DNA from: Aquabacter spiritensis
GTDB lineage: Bacteria > Pseudomonadota > Alphaproteobacteria > Rhizobiales > Xanthobacteraceae
Length of the DNA stretch: 64,000 nt
Direction: 5' to 3'
Assembly (NCBI RefSeq): GCF_004346185.1
Contig: NZ_SMAI01000010.1
Location: 1-64,000, forward strand
Shown here: piece by piece, positions 24,784 through 37,048 of the stretch
Layout: each line of letters opens with the position of its first letter
Position numbering within the stretch: the stretch's first letter is position 1
Notes under the pieces: generated by a model
Told to the model about the DNA's origin: nothing
The model's input: only the letters and a program-made list of their open reading frames with translations
The model's database searches: none
Made by a program: the position numbers and the translations under genes

Positions 24784-25938
24784 TCATGTTCGTTCTTTCG
24801 CCGGCGGCAGTCCCGCCGGCGCAAGGGGATTGTCGGTGAGCGCGGCGCGGTCGGGCGTGTCGATCTGGGGAATCCCCAGGAAGGCGGAAAACAGGCGGCG
24901 GACGACGGCCGGGTCGAGGTCGCGCACGATCATGACCAGGCGGCTGCGGTGATCGTCGTCGGGCCAGCCGTCCAGCCGCACCGGCGGGTGCATGAGATGC
25001 TGGACGCCGTGCAGGACGATGGGCCGCTCGGGATCCTCGGCGAGCTTCACGATTCCCTTCATGCGCAGCAGGTTGGCGCCGTAGGTGGCGCGCAGCAATT
25101 CCAGGAACATGTCGAGGGTGGAGGCGGAAATCGCGGCTTCCGTCGCCAAAGTGAAGGCCTGGATCCGGTCGTCGTGACGGTTGGGATCGTGCGCGTGCGC
25201 GGCCTGCGGGGCGGCGACCGCCTCCTCGGCCAGCCAGCGGGCGACGTCCGGGATCTTGCGGGCGGGGTCGTAGAGACCGGCGCGCAGCAGCGCTGGCGCG
25301 TCCGCCTCGCCCGCGGCGGCATCGAGGATGGGCGCGGCCGGCGCGAGCCGCTTCAACCGCGCGGTCACGGCGTCGCGTGCGGCGGCGTCGGTCAGAAGAT
25401 CGGTCTTGGTGAGGACGATGCGGTCGGCGACGGCCGCCTGTTTTACGGCTTCCGGGTGGGCATCGAGGGTCGCCTGCGCATTCACGGCATCGATCACCGT
25501 CACGACGCCGTCGAGACGATAGCGCAGGACCAGGTAGGGATGGCTCATCAGGGTGAACAGGATGGGCGCGGGATCGGCGAGGCCGGTGGTCTCCACGATC
25601 ACCCGGTTGAAGGGCGGCAGGCGGTTGTTGTCGCGCCCGCGCAGCAGATCTTCCAGCGCCGTCACGAGATCCCCCCGCACGGTGCAGCACAGGCAGCCGC
25701 TGGCGAGGAGGACAACGCCCTCCGTCACCTCGCGCACGAACAGATGGTCGAGACCGATCTCGCCGAATTCGTTGATGAGGACGGCGGTGTCGGCAAGCGC
25801 GGGGTCGCCGAGCAGCCGGTTGAGCAAAGTCGTCTTTCCGGCGCCGAGAAAGCCGGTCAGCACGGTGACCGGGATCGGGTCCGGCGGGCCCCGGCGCGCA
25901 GCGGGAGCGTCTGCGGCAGCGGCCATGGCGTCCGCCAC
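24784..25938 (-). CDS. CobW/COG0523 GTPase metallochaperone
   Basis: A GTP-dependent metal-handling protein (384 aa). Walker A is 'TGFLGAGKTTLLNRLL' (residues 28-43); the metal-binding CxCC motif is Cys82-Leu-Cys84-Cys85; the guanine motif is 'LTKTDLL'. A His/Asp-rich stretch, 'AAHAHDPNRHDD' near 245-256, precedes the C-terminal CobW domain and is a likely extra metal site. Members serve zinc, cobalt or nitrile-hydratase iron centres; which metal is not shown here. The GTG at 25938 lies two bases beyond the stop of the carboxypeptidase gene; an ATG at 25926 is the alternative. Confidence 0.88.
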   Translation of the reverse strand: MADAMAAAADAPAARRGPPDPIPVTVLTGFLGAGKTTLLNRLLGDPALADTAVLINEFGEIGLDHLFVREVTEGVVLLASGCLCCTVRGDLVTALEDLLRGRDNNRLPPFNRVIVETTGLADPAPILFTLMSHPYLVLRYRLDGVVTVIDAVNAQATLDAHPEAVKQAAVADRIVLTKTDLLTDAAARDAVTARLKRLAPAAPILDAAAGEADAPALLRAGLYDPARKIPDVARWLAEEAVAAPQAAHAHDPNRHDDRIQAFTLATEAAISASTLDMFLELLRATYGANLLRMKGIVKLAEDPERPIVLHGVQHLMHPPVRLDGWPDDDHRSRLVMIVRDLDPAVVRRLFSAFLGIPQIDTPDRAALTDNPLAPAGLPPAKERT

Positions 25939-25940
25939 CC

Positions 25941-27395
25941 TCAGGTGCCGGGTCGCGGCGGCGGCGGACCGAATGTGAGGGGATCGTTCTGCCCGGCCGC
26001 GCCGGACGCAGCCGCCGTCGTGTTCGCGGGCTTGGGCTTTGCGTCGGCAGCGGGCTTGGGCGAAGCCGCAGGCTTGGCCGGTTTGGCGGCTGCCGGCTTG
26101 GCGGCGGCGGGCATCGTGGTGGTGGCGACCGCCGGCTTGGCCGCCGGCTTCGGAGCGGGAATCGGCGCCGTCGAAATCGTCGCCTTGGCCGGGTCCTTCG
26201 ACGCCGAGCCCGGCGTGACCGCGACGGTCTTCTGCTTGGGCTTGCCCGAATCCGGCTTGGCCGCGGATGTCTTCGCTTCGCCGAGGGCTTCGTCCTGCGT
26301 GGCGGGCGCCGTGCCCGCCGGGCCGACGAACACCCGAACCGGGGGCATGGACGGCGGCAGGTTCTGGAGCAGAGCCGCGCCTTCGCCTTTGCTGAAGCCG
26401 GCGGCGATGGCGGCAGAGACGGCGTAGGAGCTGGTCGAGGGCCCCTGATTGTAGAGGTTGTCGTCCTCATTCTCCGCGGCGGCCACGGCGCGCTTGCGGT
26501 TGCAGACGTTCATGTCGGTCGGGGTGCCGCCGACATTGACGATGCCTTCCAAGGTGGGGGAGGCGGCGCCGAAAATCGACCAGGACGGCTGGAAGCCCTT
26601 TTCGAACAGCAGGGCCGCCTGTTCCGTCCGCGCGACGGCCGAGGGCGCGCCGAGGATGACGGCGATCAGCCGCTTGTTGTCGCGCGTCGCGGTGGCGACG
26701 AGGTTGAAGCCCGAGGCGCAGATGAAGCCGGTCTTCATGCCGTCGGCGCCGGGATAGCGGTCGATCAGCCGGTTGTAATTGCGCATGACGACCTTGCCGA
26801 GCCGGATCGCCGGCAGGCGGAACAGCATTTCATGCTCGGGGAAATGGAAGATCAGCGCGCGCGCGAGAATCGCGAGGTCGCGGGCCGTCGTATATTGCTC
26901 CTTGTCGGGCAGGCCGTTCGGATTTTCGAAATGCGTGCCCGACATGCCGAGGGCTTCGGCGGTGTCGTTCATCTCCGCAATGAAATCCGGCAGATTGCCG
27001 CCGACGCCTTCGGCGATCACCACCGCCATGTCGTTGGCGGACTTGACCATCAGCATCTTCAGAGCGTTGTCGAGCGTGACCTTGGTGCCGACCCCGAAGC
27101 CCATCTTGGTGGGCGACTGGGAGGCGGCAAGCGCCGAGACCGTGAACAGGGAATCGCCGGTGACGCGGCCTTGGCGCATGGCGTTGAGCGAGACATAGAC
27201 CGTCATCAGCTTGGTGACGGAGGCGGGATACCAGGGCTTGCCAGCGTCCTGCTGCTCCAGCACCTTGCCGGTATCGGCTTCGACCAGGAGCATGGGGGTG
27301 GCGCGTGCGCCGCCCAGGGCGACGCCGATGAGGACGGCCGCCAGGGCCAGTGTGTGCAACGCGCCGCATGCGCGCAGACGGGGGAGGCCCGGCAA
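25941..27395 (-). CDS. D-alanyl-D-alanine carboxypeptidase with long Ala/Pro/Lys tail
   Basis: A low-molecular-weight penicillin-binding protein (484 aa) that trims the pentapeptide of peptidoglycan in the periplasm. After a signal peptide (about residues 1-32) come Ser59-Val-Thr-Lys62, Ser119-Ala-Asn121 and Lys221-Thr-Gly223, the three catalytic motifs. Beyond about residue 350 the protein is a low-complexity chain of Ala, Pro and Lys ('AAAKPAAAKPAKPAASPKPA'), in place of a typical PBP5 C-terminal domain. No ATG lies early in the frame; TTG at 27395 has a GGAG site at 6 bases and starts the signal peptide. It is followed at once by the CobW gene. Confidence 0.88.
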   Translation of the reverse strand: MPGLPRLRACGALHTLALAAVLIGVALGGARATPMLLVEADTGKVLEQQDAGKPWYPASVTKLMTVYVSLNAMRQGRVTGDSLFTVSALAASQSPTKMGFGVGTKVTLDNALKMLMVKSANDMAVVIAEGVGGNLPDFIAEMNDTAEALGMSGTHFENPNGLPDKEQYTTARDLAILARALIFHFPEHEMLFRLPAIRLGKVVMRNYNRLIDRYPGADGMKTGFICASGFNLVATATRDNKRLIAVILGAPSAVARTEQAALLFEKGFQPSWSIFGAASPTLEGIVNVGGTPTDMNVCNRKRAVAAAENEDDNLYNQGPSTSSYAVSAAIAAGFSKGEGAALLQNLPPSMPPVRVFVGPAGTAPATQDEALGEAKTSAAKPDSGKPKQKTVAVTPGSASKDPAKATISTAPIPAPKPAAKPAVATTTMPAAAKPAAAKPAKPAASPKPAADAKPKPANTTAAASGAAGQNDPLTFGPPPPRPGT

Positions 27396-27488
27396 AGCTC
27401 GCTCCGTTCAAGGAAAGGTCCGTTCCTTCCTTAACCCGTTTCGCCTCTGCGGAAAAGCCGAAAGGGCCTCACGCCGTCCGGGCGCCTG

Positions 27489-29276
27489 TCAGGTCTCGGC
27501 GATCGAGGCGGCGCGGGGGGGCGGCGCGATCAGGAACTGGGCCTGCGCCAAGGCGGCGAATCGTCCGCCCAGGGCGACCAGCGTGTCGAAATCGCCGGTC
27601 TCGACGATTCGCCCGTGATCGAACACCAGGATTCGGTCGGCGTTCCGGACGGTCGAGAGCCGGTGGGCGATCACGAAGGTGGTTCGGCCGGTCATCACCG
27701 CGTCCAGCGCGGCCTGGACCTTGGCCTCGGTCGTGGCGTCGAGCGCGCTGGTCGCCTCGTCGAGGATCAGGATCGGCGGGTTCTTCAGCAAAGCGCGAGC
27801 GATCGCCAGCCGCTGGCGCTCGCCGCCGGAGAGCGCGCGGCCGCGTTCTCCGACGCGCGCCTTGAGCCCGTCGGGGTGGCGCGCGACCAGGTCGAGCGCT
27901 TGCGCGCGCTGCAAGGCGAGGCGCATCTCGTCCTCCGTGGCATCCGGCTTGCCGACCCGGAGATTGTCCTCGATCGAGCGGTTGAACAGCAGCGCCTCCT
28001 GAAACACGACGCCGATCTGCCGCCGGAGCGAAGCCAGCGTGACGTCGCGAATGTCGGTGCCGTCGATTCTTATGCAGCCGGACAGCGGGTCGAAGGCGCG
28101 GTGCAGCAGAGCGAGGGCGGTGGATTTTCCCGCCCCGGTCGCGCCCACCAGCGCCACCGTCTCGCCCGGCGCGGCGTGGAACGAGACCGCGGCCAGGGCC
28201 GGGCGCCGCGCGTCATAGGAGAAGGAGACGTCCTCGAATGCGACAGCCCCCGCGGCCTGTCCGAGATCGACCGCGCCGGGGCGCTCGCGGACCTGGCCCA
28301 CGGCATCCAGCACGTCGAAGAATTCCGCCAGTGTCGGCGTGCTCATGACGAGCCGGTTGACGAAGCCGACCGTGTGGTCGAGGCGGCCGATGAGCAAGGT
28401 CGCGAAAGCAACATAGGTCACGATCTCGCCGATCGAGGCGAGGCCGTCGAGGTGCAGCCAGGTGCCGACCACGAGGATGGCGAGGATGGTGAGGGTGGTT
28501 GCCGCCTTGGTCGCCATCGACACCAGCGCCCACCAGGAGAGGACCGGGATCTGCGCGGCGAGAAGCCGGCCCGCCGTGTCCCGCAGATGGGTCACCTCCG
28601 CCTCGATCCGGGCATAGCTCTGGATCAAAGCAACATTGCCGAGGGCGTCGGTGGCGTGTTCCGCGAGGCTCGATCGGTGGCCCTCGACGGCACGCTGCAT
28701 CGCCTCCGTGCGCCGCAGCACATAGGCGGTGACGAAGGCGAAGACGAAGACCAGCGAGATCAGGACCAGGCCGAGCCGCCAATTGATCCAGATCCCCACC
28801 GGCACCAGCACCACCAGGGCGACGAGGGCTGCGCAATCCTCGCGGAAGAAGGACAGCCACAGGCCCCACAGCGCGTCGGTGCCCTGCAGCATGATCTTCA
28901 GAAGCCGGCCGGAATGGGTCTCGCCGTGAAAGGCGAGCGGAAGCTGAAGCACGTGCTCGAAATATTCTGTGAGAACGCCGAGGCGTCGGCGATGGGCGAG
29001 GCGGTCGGCGTGAAGCGAGACCGCGACGCCGGCCGCGATCGAGAACAGGCCGAACGCCGCCCAGGCGCCGAGCAGTGGCGCGATGTCCGCCAGCGACGGG
29101 GCCGCCGCGCCACCCGGAGGGTTCGCCAGCGCATTGACGATCCGGCCGAACAGGATCGGTTCGGCGAACTGCGCCAAAGCCAGAAGCAGATTGACGAAGG
29201 CGAGGATCGCGCCGAGCCGCGCCTGCGGTCCGAGCAGGCGCAGCGCGCGCCGGTAGACGTTGAACATTGCGGCCAT
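27489..29276 (-). CDS. ndvA: Beta-1,2-glucan exporter, ATP-binding/permease
   Basis: A type I ABC exporter with fused membrane and ATPase domains (595 aa) that moves cyclic beta-1,2-glucan into the periplasm, where it serves osmotic adaptation and host interaction in rhizobia and brucellae. Six helices span residues 15-300; '[13 protein letters not shown]' near 38-50 matches NdvA/ChvA. The ATPase has Walker A 'GATGAGKS', signature 'LSGGERQR', Walker B '[12 protein letters not shown]' and the His loop 'IAHRLSTV'. The glucan synthase (ndvB/chvB) is not in the window. An ATG at 29267 is an alternative start. It begins 6 bp after lhgO. Confidence 0.82.
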   Translation of the reverse strand: MAAMFNVYRRALRLLGPQARLGAILAFVNLLLALAQFAEPILFGRIVNALANPPGGAAAPSLADIAPLLGAWAAFGLFSIAAGVAVSLHADRLAHRRRLGVLTEYFEHVLQLPLAFHGETHSGRLLKIMLQGTDALWGLWLSFFREDCAALVALVVLVPVGIWINWRLGLVLISLVFVFAFVTAYVLRRTEAMQRAVEGHRSSLAEHATDALGNVALIQSYARIEAEVTHLRDTAGRLLAAQIPVLSWWALVSMATKAATTLTILAILVVGTWLHLDGLASIGEIVTYVAFATLLIGRLDHTVGFVNRLVMSTPTLAEFFDVLDAVGQVRERPGAVDLGQAAGAVAFEDVSFSYDARRPALAAVSFHAAPGETVALVGATGAGKSTALALLHRAFDPLSGCIRIDGTDIRDVTLASLRRQIGVVFQEALLFNRSIEDNLRVGKPDATEDEMRLALQRAQALDLVARHPDGLKARVGERGRALSGGERQRLAIARALLKNPPILILDEATSALDATTEAKVQAALDAVMTGRTTFVIAHRLSTVRNADRILVFDHGRIVETGDFDTLVALGGRFAALAQAQFLIAPPPRAASIAET

Positions 29277-29282
29277 GGCGCC

Positions 29283-30467
29283 TCACGCCACCTTGTCGGC
29301 GATCATGGCCCCGATCGGCAGAGCCGAGGTGGCGGCCGGGGAGGGGGCGTTGCAGACATGGAGCATGCGGGGGGTTTCGACGAACAGGAAATCGTGCACC
29401 AGCGTCCCATCCGGCATGACGGCCTGGGCGCGGATTCCCGCGCGGTGCGGCTTCAGGTCGTCCAATGCGAGGTCCGGGCAATATTTGCGGCACGCGGCGA
29501 GATAGCCGCGCGGGAACAGCGAGTTTCCAAGTTCTTTTACGCTCGCGCCGGGATGCCGGATCAAGGTGCGCCAGAAGCCCGGGAAGCCCAGCGTGTCGGC
29601 GAGATCGCGGACATCGAGGGAAAACTTGGCATATCCCTCCCGCGCCATCCCGAGCACCGCATTCGGGCCGACCGTGACCGAGCCGTCGATCATGCGCGTC
29701 AGATGGATGCCGAGGAATGGCAGGGTCGGGTCCGGGACCGGATAGATCAGCGTCTTCACCACATCGTTCAGATGCGGCGCGAGCCGGTAATATTCGCCGC
29801 GGAACGGGACGATGCGGTGGGCGATTTTCAGGCCGGCGAGACGCGCCAGCCGGTCCGATTGCAGTCCGGCGCAGGCCACCAGCCGGCGGGCGCGATAGGC
29901 CACCCCGCCCGCCACCACCTCGACGGCCTCCGGTCCTTCGGTGATGGCCGTGACGGTGGCGCCGAGCCGGACGGTTCCGCCCGCGCTCGCGAAGTCGTCG
30001 CCCATCGCCGCGCACACGTGGCGATAATCGACGATCCCCGTGGTGGGGGCGAACAAAGCGGCGACGCCTGAAATCCGCGGCTCGCGGCGCTTCAGCTCCG
30101 CTGCGTCGAGCCGCTCCAGCGCCACGCCGTTGGCCGTCGCCCGCTCGTAGAGCGCGTCCATGCGTGCCTGCTCGGCGGCATCGGTCGCGACGATGGTCTT
30201 GCCGCAGACCTCGAAAGGGATGCCGTGGGCCGCGCAGAAGGCTTTGGTGGCGGCCGCGCCGCGCCGGCACAGCTCGGCCTTGAAACTGCCGGGGGCGTAA
30301 TAGATCCCGGCATGGATGACGCCGCTATTGTGGCCGGTCTGGTGCCGGGCGAGTCCGTCTTCCTTTTCCAGCAGGAGGATGCCGGCCCCCGGCCGGCGCT
30401 CGGCGATCTGCATCGCCGTTGCGAGGCCCACGATCCCTCCGCCGATGACGATATAATCGTACAGCAT
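29283..30467 (-). CDS. lhgO: L-2-hydroxyglutarate oxidase
   Basis: A FAD-dependent enzyme (394 aa) that oxidises the side product L-2-hydroxyglutarate back to 2-oxoglutarate. The FAD site is 'YIVIGGGIVGLATAMQI' at the N-terminus; 'HQTGHNSGVIHAGIYYAPGS' and 'VDYRHVCAAM' are diagnostic for LhgO. The C-terminal 'CNAPSPAATSALPIG' completes the family pattern. The ATG at 30467 has a GGGAGG site, better than the GTG at 30473. It is upstream of ndvA with a 6-bp gap, an unexpected but plausible transcript partner. Confidence 0.9.
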   Translation of the reverse strand: MLYDYIVIGGGIVGLATAMQIAERRPGAGILLLEKEDGLARHQTGHNSGVIHAGIYYAPGSFKAELCRRGAAATKAFCAAHGIPFEVCGKTIVATDAAEQARMDALYERATANGVALERLDAAELKRREPRISGVAALFAPTTGIVDYRHVCAAMGDDFASAGGTVRLGATVTAITEGPEAVEVVAGGVAYRARRLVACAGLQSDRLARLAGLKIAHRIVPFRGEYYRLAPHLNDVVKTLIYPVPDPTLPFLGIHLTRMIDGSVTVGPNAVLGMAREGYAKFSLDVRDLADTLGFPGFWRTLIRHPGASVKELGNSLFPRGYLAACRKYCPDLALDDLKPHRAGIRAQAVMPDGTLVHDFLFVETPRMLHVCNAPSPAATSALPIGAMIADKVA

Positions 30468-30521
30468 CCGCACCTCCCGCCCGCTTTTAGCGCGGCGCGC
30501 GGCGCGCGGCGAGACGCCCGT

Positions 30522-32369
30522 TCAGGCGATGAGGCCGCGCTTGCGGAGATCCGCCCTGATCGGCGCGATCACGAGGCGGTCGATCCAGTTCTTCTTCTTG
30601 ATCCACCAGACGCCGCGCAGACCGAGATCGACATACCAGGGCGGCGCGAACGTCTTCAGCAGCTTGCGTTTGAGGAGATCGGCACGCGTCAGGACCTTGG
30701 CCTTCAGCGCCGCGAGATCGAGATCGGTCGGGTTTTCGGGCCAAGGCGGCATCTCGGTATAAGCGGGATCGCCGAGGCGGCCGAGGAGGGGAATGATGGG
30801 GAGATGGTCGACCAGGGGACCGGTTCCCCCGACCTGCTTCGCGCGCACATAGGCCGTCCGGGTCGCCGGATCGGTCCAGCCGGCGAGGAGGGGATTGACG
30901 ACGCCCTTTTCCGGATCCGCCGGGAGCACGAAGATCCGCTCGAGAAAGCGCTGGCAGTTGCGGCGGCCGAGCATGAAATCGTGGTGGCGGAACGCTTCGG
31001 AGAGAAAGCCGCCGAAGCCGCCGAGCGCGCCGCTCGCAATCGCGTAACGCTCGGGCGTCTTGTCCCCCCGCCCGAGATAGCGCACCGGCAGAATGGCGAA
31101 GCGGCTCGCGACGCCGGGCTCCCGGGCAAGCGCGAGTTCCTCCGGCTTGAACCGCGCCTGGGCGATCAAAGCGGGCAGGAAGGCCTTCAGGACGCCGATG
31201 ATGTCGCGATGCGCGTCCGGCTCGAAACCCGGATCGAAGGCGGCGAGATCGGGGAAGGGATCGATCAGGATGACCGCGCGATGCGCCTTCTCCGGTTCGC
31301 GCGGATTGCGGCCGCCGTCCGCGAGATGGGTGCGGGCGAGTTCCAGCGGTTCATTGTTGAACACGCCGCCGTCCACACTCACGAATCCGTAGCCGGTGGG
31401 AAACTGCGTGGCCGCGTCCAGCGGCGGCAGACGGCACGCGCCGCCGGAAGCCGTCGATGCGTCCGGCGGGGGCGTCGACGACGCGCTCGAAAAGTACCAG
31501 TCCCGGTCGACATAATCGCTGAAATCGCGCGTGATGACCCGCGCCGCCAAGCCGATGGGGAAGGCGCCGGAGGCGAGCGCGGCGTCCGCGAGGGTGGACC
31601 AATCGGCGCCGTCGCCCGGGGTCAGCGTGGTGCTGGCGGGGAGGCGAACATGGACGTCGCGGCTGTAGCAGAAGCGCAGATGGTCGGCATGCAGCGACAT
31701 CTGGTGCTCGCTCGCGCCTGGCGCGCCGCTGTCGAGCGGCAGCGCATAGCGCACCCCGCGCAAATTTCCGAGACACAGGAAGATCGCCATCTTGTCGGCG
31801 AGATAGGTGCGGGTCCGGTCGGTCTGTCTGGCGTAGGCCAGCGCCTGCCTGGTGATGTCGTCGAGCACGTCGCAATTCAGCAAGGATCGCACCGGCGCCT
31901 CGCCCGCGAGGTCGGCGGGGTCGAGCAGCCTGTCGTGGGAGATCCGTCGCACCCACGCCTCGTAGAAGGGATTGCCGGTCTCGCGCAATTTATCGGCGGG
32001 CGTGGCGCTCGGTACCGGATCGAAGCGCGCGCCGAAGGCGGCGGCCGCGATCGCCGTCACCATTGCTCCGGCCGAGGCGCCAGCCATGGTTTCGATCGAC
32101 ACGCGGTGCGGCGGATCGAAGATCGGCTTTTCCTCCGCGCCCCCCGCCGACAGCCGCGACACGTCGCGCCCCGCCCGGACGTCGTCGATCGCGTCGAGGG
32201 CCTCGATGAGGAAATCCATCACGCCGGCGGTATAGGCGCCGGCCGAAATCGCGCCCGCCATGACGAGGCCGATCTCGAATTTCGACGGCGGCGGATCCAC
32301 GCCGCGCGCCGCCGCTGGTGATGTCTCCGGCTCGTCCGGACTGCGCTCCGGCCGCGTTTCGCCTTCCAT
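30522..32369 (-). CDS. Large patatin-like phospholipase-family protein
   Basis: A 615-aa protein with a patatin-type lipid hydrolase core. The glycine-rich oxyanion segment 'GLVMAGAISAGAYTAGVMDF', the nucleophile elbow Gly-Ala-Ser-Ala-Gly (Ser99 from this start) and the catalytic 'VDGGVFNNEPLE' are all present, so the Ser-Asp dyad looks intact. About 150 residues separate the elbow from the Asp motif and about 280 follow it, longer than in small patatins. The basic C-terminus ('KKKNWIDRLVIAPIRADLRK') may sit on membranes. There is no signal peptide. The substrate is unknown. Confidence 0.85.
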   Translation of the reverse strand: MEGETRPERSPDEPETSPAAARGVDPPPSKFEIGLVMAGAISAGAYTAGVMDFLIEALDAIDDVRAGRDVSRLSAGGAEEKPIFDPPHRVSIETMAGASAGAMVTAIAAAAFGARFDPVPSATPADKLRETGNPFYEAWVRRISHDRLLDPADLAGEAPVRSLLNCDVLDDITRQALAYARQTDRTRTYLADKMAIFLCLGNLRGVRYALPLDSGAPGASEHQMSLHADHLRFCYSRDVHVRLPASTTLTPGDGADWSTLADAALASGAFPIGLAARVITRDFSDYVDRDWYFSSASSTPPPDASTASGGACRLPPLDAATQFPTGYGFVSVDGGVFNNEPLELARTHLADGGRNPREPEKAHRAVILIDPFPDLAAFDPGFEPDAHRDIIGVLKAFLPALIAQARFKPEELALAREPGVASRFAILPVRYLGRGDKTPERYAIASGALGGFGGFLSEAFRHHDFMLGRRNCQRFLERIFVLPADPEKGVVNPLLAGWTDPATRTAYVRAKQVGGTGPLVDHLPIIPLLGRLGDPAYTEMPPWPENPTDLDLAALKAKVLTRADLLKRKLLKTFAPPWYVDLGLRGVWWIKKKNWIDRLVIAPIRADLRKRGLIA

Positions 32370-32440
32370 CTGCACGCCCCCCGCTGTCGCGGGAAGTGTG
32401 ACTCACTTCATGGTTGTGTAAAGCGCAATTGCAGTGCGCA

Positions 32441-35535
<3,095 letters not shown>

Positions 35536-35591
35536 CCCTCACGTGTGCGCGCATGCACGCGCGCGGTCAACCCCCCGGCGCGCGCGGGTCC

Positions 35592-36131
35592 TCAGTCGAC
35601 CTTTTCGGCCGAGGCGGAGGCGCCGTCCTGCTGGCCGATCGCCTGAAGGTGGCTGTGCAGCGAGAGGCGGTCGAGGCTCTTCAGCGGCAGCGCTGAAAAA
35701 GCGAGCAGGCGGTTCTTGAGGAAATGGAAGGCGGTCTCGAAGGCCCGCTCCTTGTCGATCGGCGAGCCGTCGATGGTCGAGGGATTCTCGATCCCCCAAT
35801 GCGCCGTCGCCGGGTCACCCGGCCATTCCGGGGTTTCTTCGCCGGCCGCCTCGTCGCAGAGCGTGAAGATGAAGTCCATTTCCGGAGCATCGGGACCGAG
35901 GAATTCCTCGACCGACTTCGAGCGGAGCCCGATAATGGGATAGCCTTCCGCAACGAGGGTTTCGAGTGCGTAGGGATTGACTTCGCTCGCCGGCCTGGTC
36001 CCGGCGGAATAGGCGCGGAACCGCCCGTTGCCGTCGCGGTTCAAGATCGCCTCGGCCATGATCGAGCGGCCGCAATTGGTGTTGCACAGGAACAGCACTG
36101 TGTACGGCGCAACGTCGTCGGGAACGCTCAT
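35592..36131 (-). CDS. ArsC-type arsenate reductase / low-MW phosphatase family
   Basis: A 179-aa protein with the low-molecular-weight tyrosine phosphatase fold. The P-loop Cys16-x5-Arg22 ('LFLCNTNCGRSIMAEAIL') and the acid region 'MDFIFTLCDEAAGEE' are those of the thioredoxin-coupled arsenate reductase branch, with a second Cys (Cys88 region) available for the disulphide relay. The tail beyond about residue 135 is longer than usual. No arsR, arsB or acr3 lies next to it, so a role in arsenate resistance is inferred from family only. Confidence 0.8.
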   Translation of the reverse strand: MSVPDDVAPYTVLFLCNTNCGRSIMAEAILNRDGNGRFRAYSAGTRPASEVNPYALETLVAEGYPIIGLRSKSVEEFLGPDAPEMDFIFTLCDEAAGEETPEWPGDPATAHWGIENPSTIDGSPIDKERAFETAFHFLKNRLLAFSALPLKSLDRLSLHSHLQAIGQQDGASASAEKVD

Positions 36132-36277
36132 TCACCCCTCCATCCGGCCTCGCCCCGGCCGCCCGCCGACACTTCCCACGCGGTTCGTGAAGGTGATGTG
36201 ACAAACGGGAGGAGGCGTTGCGCAGCGGCATGTCCGGGATGGCGAGGCCGGAGAGCAACGACGCGCCGCGCGCGTCC

Positions 36278-36919
36278 TCACATCACATAAACCCGGGTGC
36301 CGAGGGGAACGCGCTCGTAGAGATCGATGATATCCTGGTTGAGCAGCCGGATGCAGCCCGAGGAGACCTGCGTCCCGATGCTCCAGGGTTCGGTCGTGCC
36401 GTGCAGGCGGAAGAGGGTGTCGCGGTCGCCGTCATAGAGATAGAGGGCGCGCGGACCGAGTGGATTGTCCTCACCGCCGGGAAGGCCGCCGGCATAGGGG
36501 CCGTAGCGTGCCGGCTGAAGCCGGATCATGTTGGCGGTGGGGGTCCAGCTCGGCCATTTCTCCTTGCGCTTGATGGTCGCCCATCCGCGATAGGAATAGC
36601 CCTCCTTGCCGACGCCGACACCGTAGCGAACCGCCTTCCCGTCCTTCAGGACGAAATAGAGAAAGCGGTTCGACACATCCACCACGATCGTTCCGGGAGG
36701 ATATTTGGCGCGATAATCGACGATGCGACGATAGAATTGCGGGTCGATCTCGCTGGTGTCCACCGCCGCCACCGGGAACGGCTCGCCGCCGACGGGCCCG
36801 TACATCGACAGGGGCGAGGTCATGCTGCCATCGGTCTGGCAGGCGGCGAGGGCGAGGGGCGCACCGAGGAGGAAGAGACGCCGGCTGATCTCGGCAGGCT
36901 TGTGTCTGTCGCTGGCCAT
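36278..36919 (-). CDS. L,D-transpeptidase lipoprotein (YkuD)
   Basis: A periplasmic enzyme (213 aa) that makes 3-3 cross-links in peptidoglycan or attaches proteins to it. The N-terminus has a twin-arginine-like start and lipobox, 'SRRLFLLGAPLALAAC', with lipid-bearing Cys27. The YkuD catalytic set is His173, Cys189 and Arg191 ('HGTTEPWSIG', then 'SSGCIRLLN'). The ATG at 36919 places the signal at the N-terminus; the frame is open further up but without conserved sequence. It lies 128 bp downstream of recF. Confidence 0.9.
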   Translation of the reverse strand: MASDRHKPAEISRRLFLLGAPLALAACQTDGSMTSPLSMYGPVGGEPFPVAAVDTSEIDPQFYRRIVDYRAKYPPGTIVVDVSNRFLYFVLKDGKAVRYGVGVGKEGYSYRGWATIKRKEKWPSWTPTANMIRLQPARYGPYAGGLPGGEDNPLGPRALYLYDGDRDTLFRLHGTTEPWSIGTQVSSGCIRLLNQDIIDLYERVPLGTRVYVM

Positions 36920-37048
36920 GGGTCCCGTCTGAAAACGAATCACGTACATCTGCGTAGCATGCGGCGCGGCGGCGCGGGTTGCAGCCCCGCCACACTGCGG
37001 CAAAACCCTGGATCCAGAGCCGGCGACTCGCGCAAACGTGACGCTGGC

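Noticed and set aside
30225-32321. A 698-aa plus-strand frame opposite the patatin-like gene
   Set aside because: High-G+C antisense shadow; the minus-strand frame carries intact catalytic motifs.
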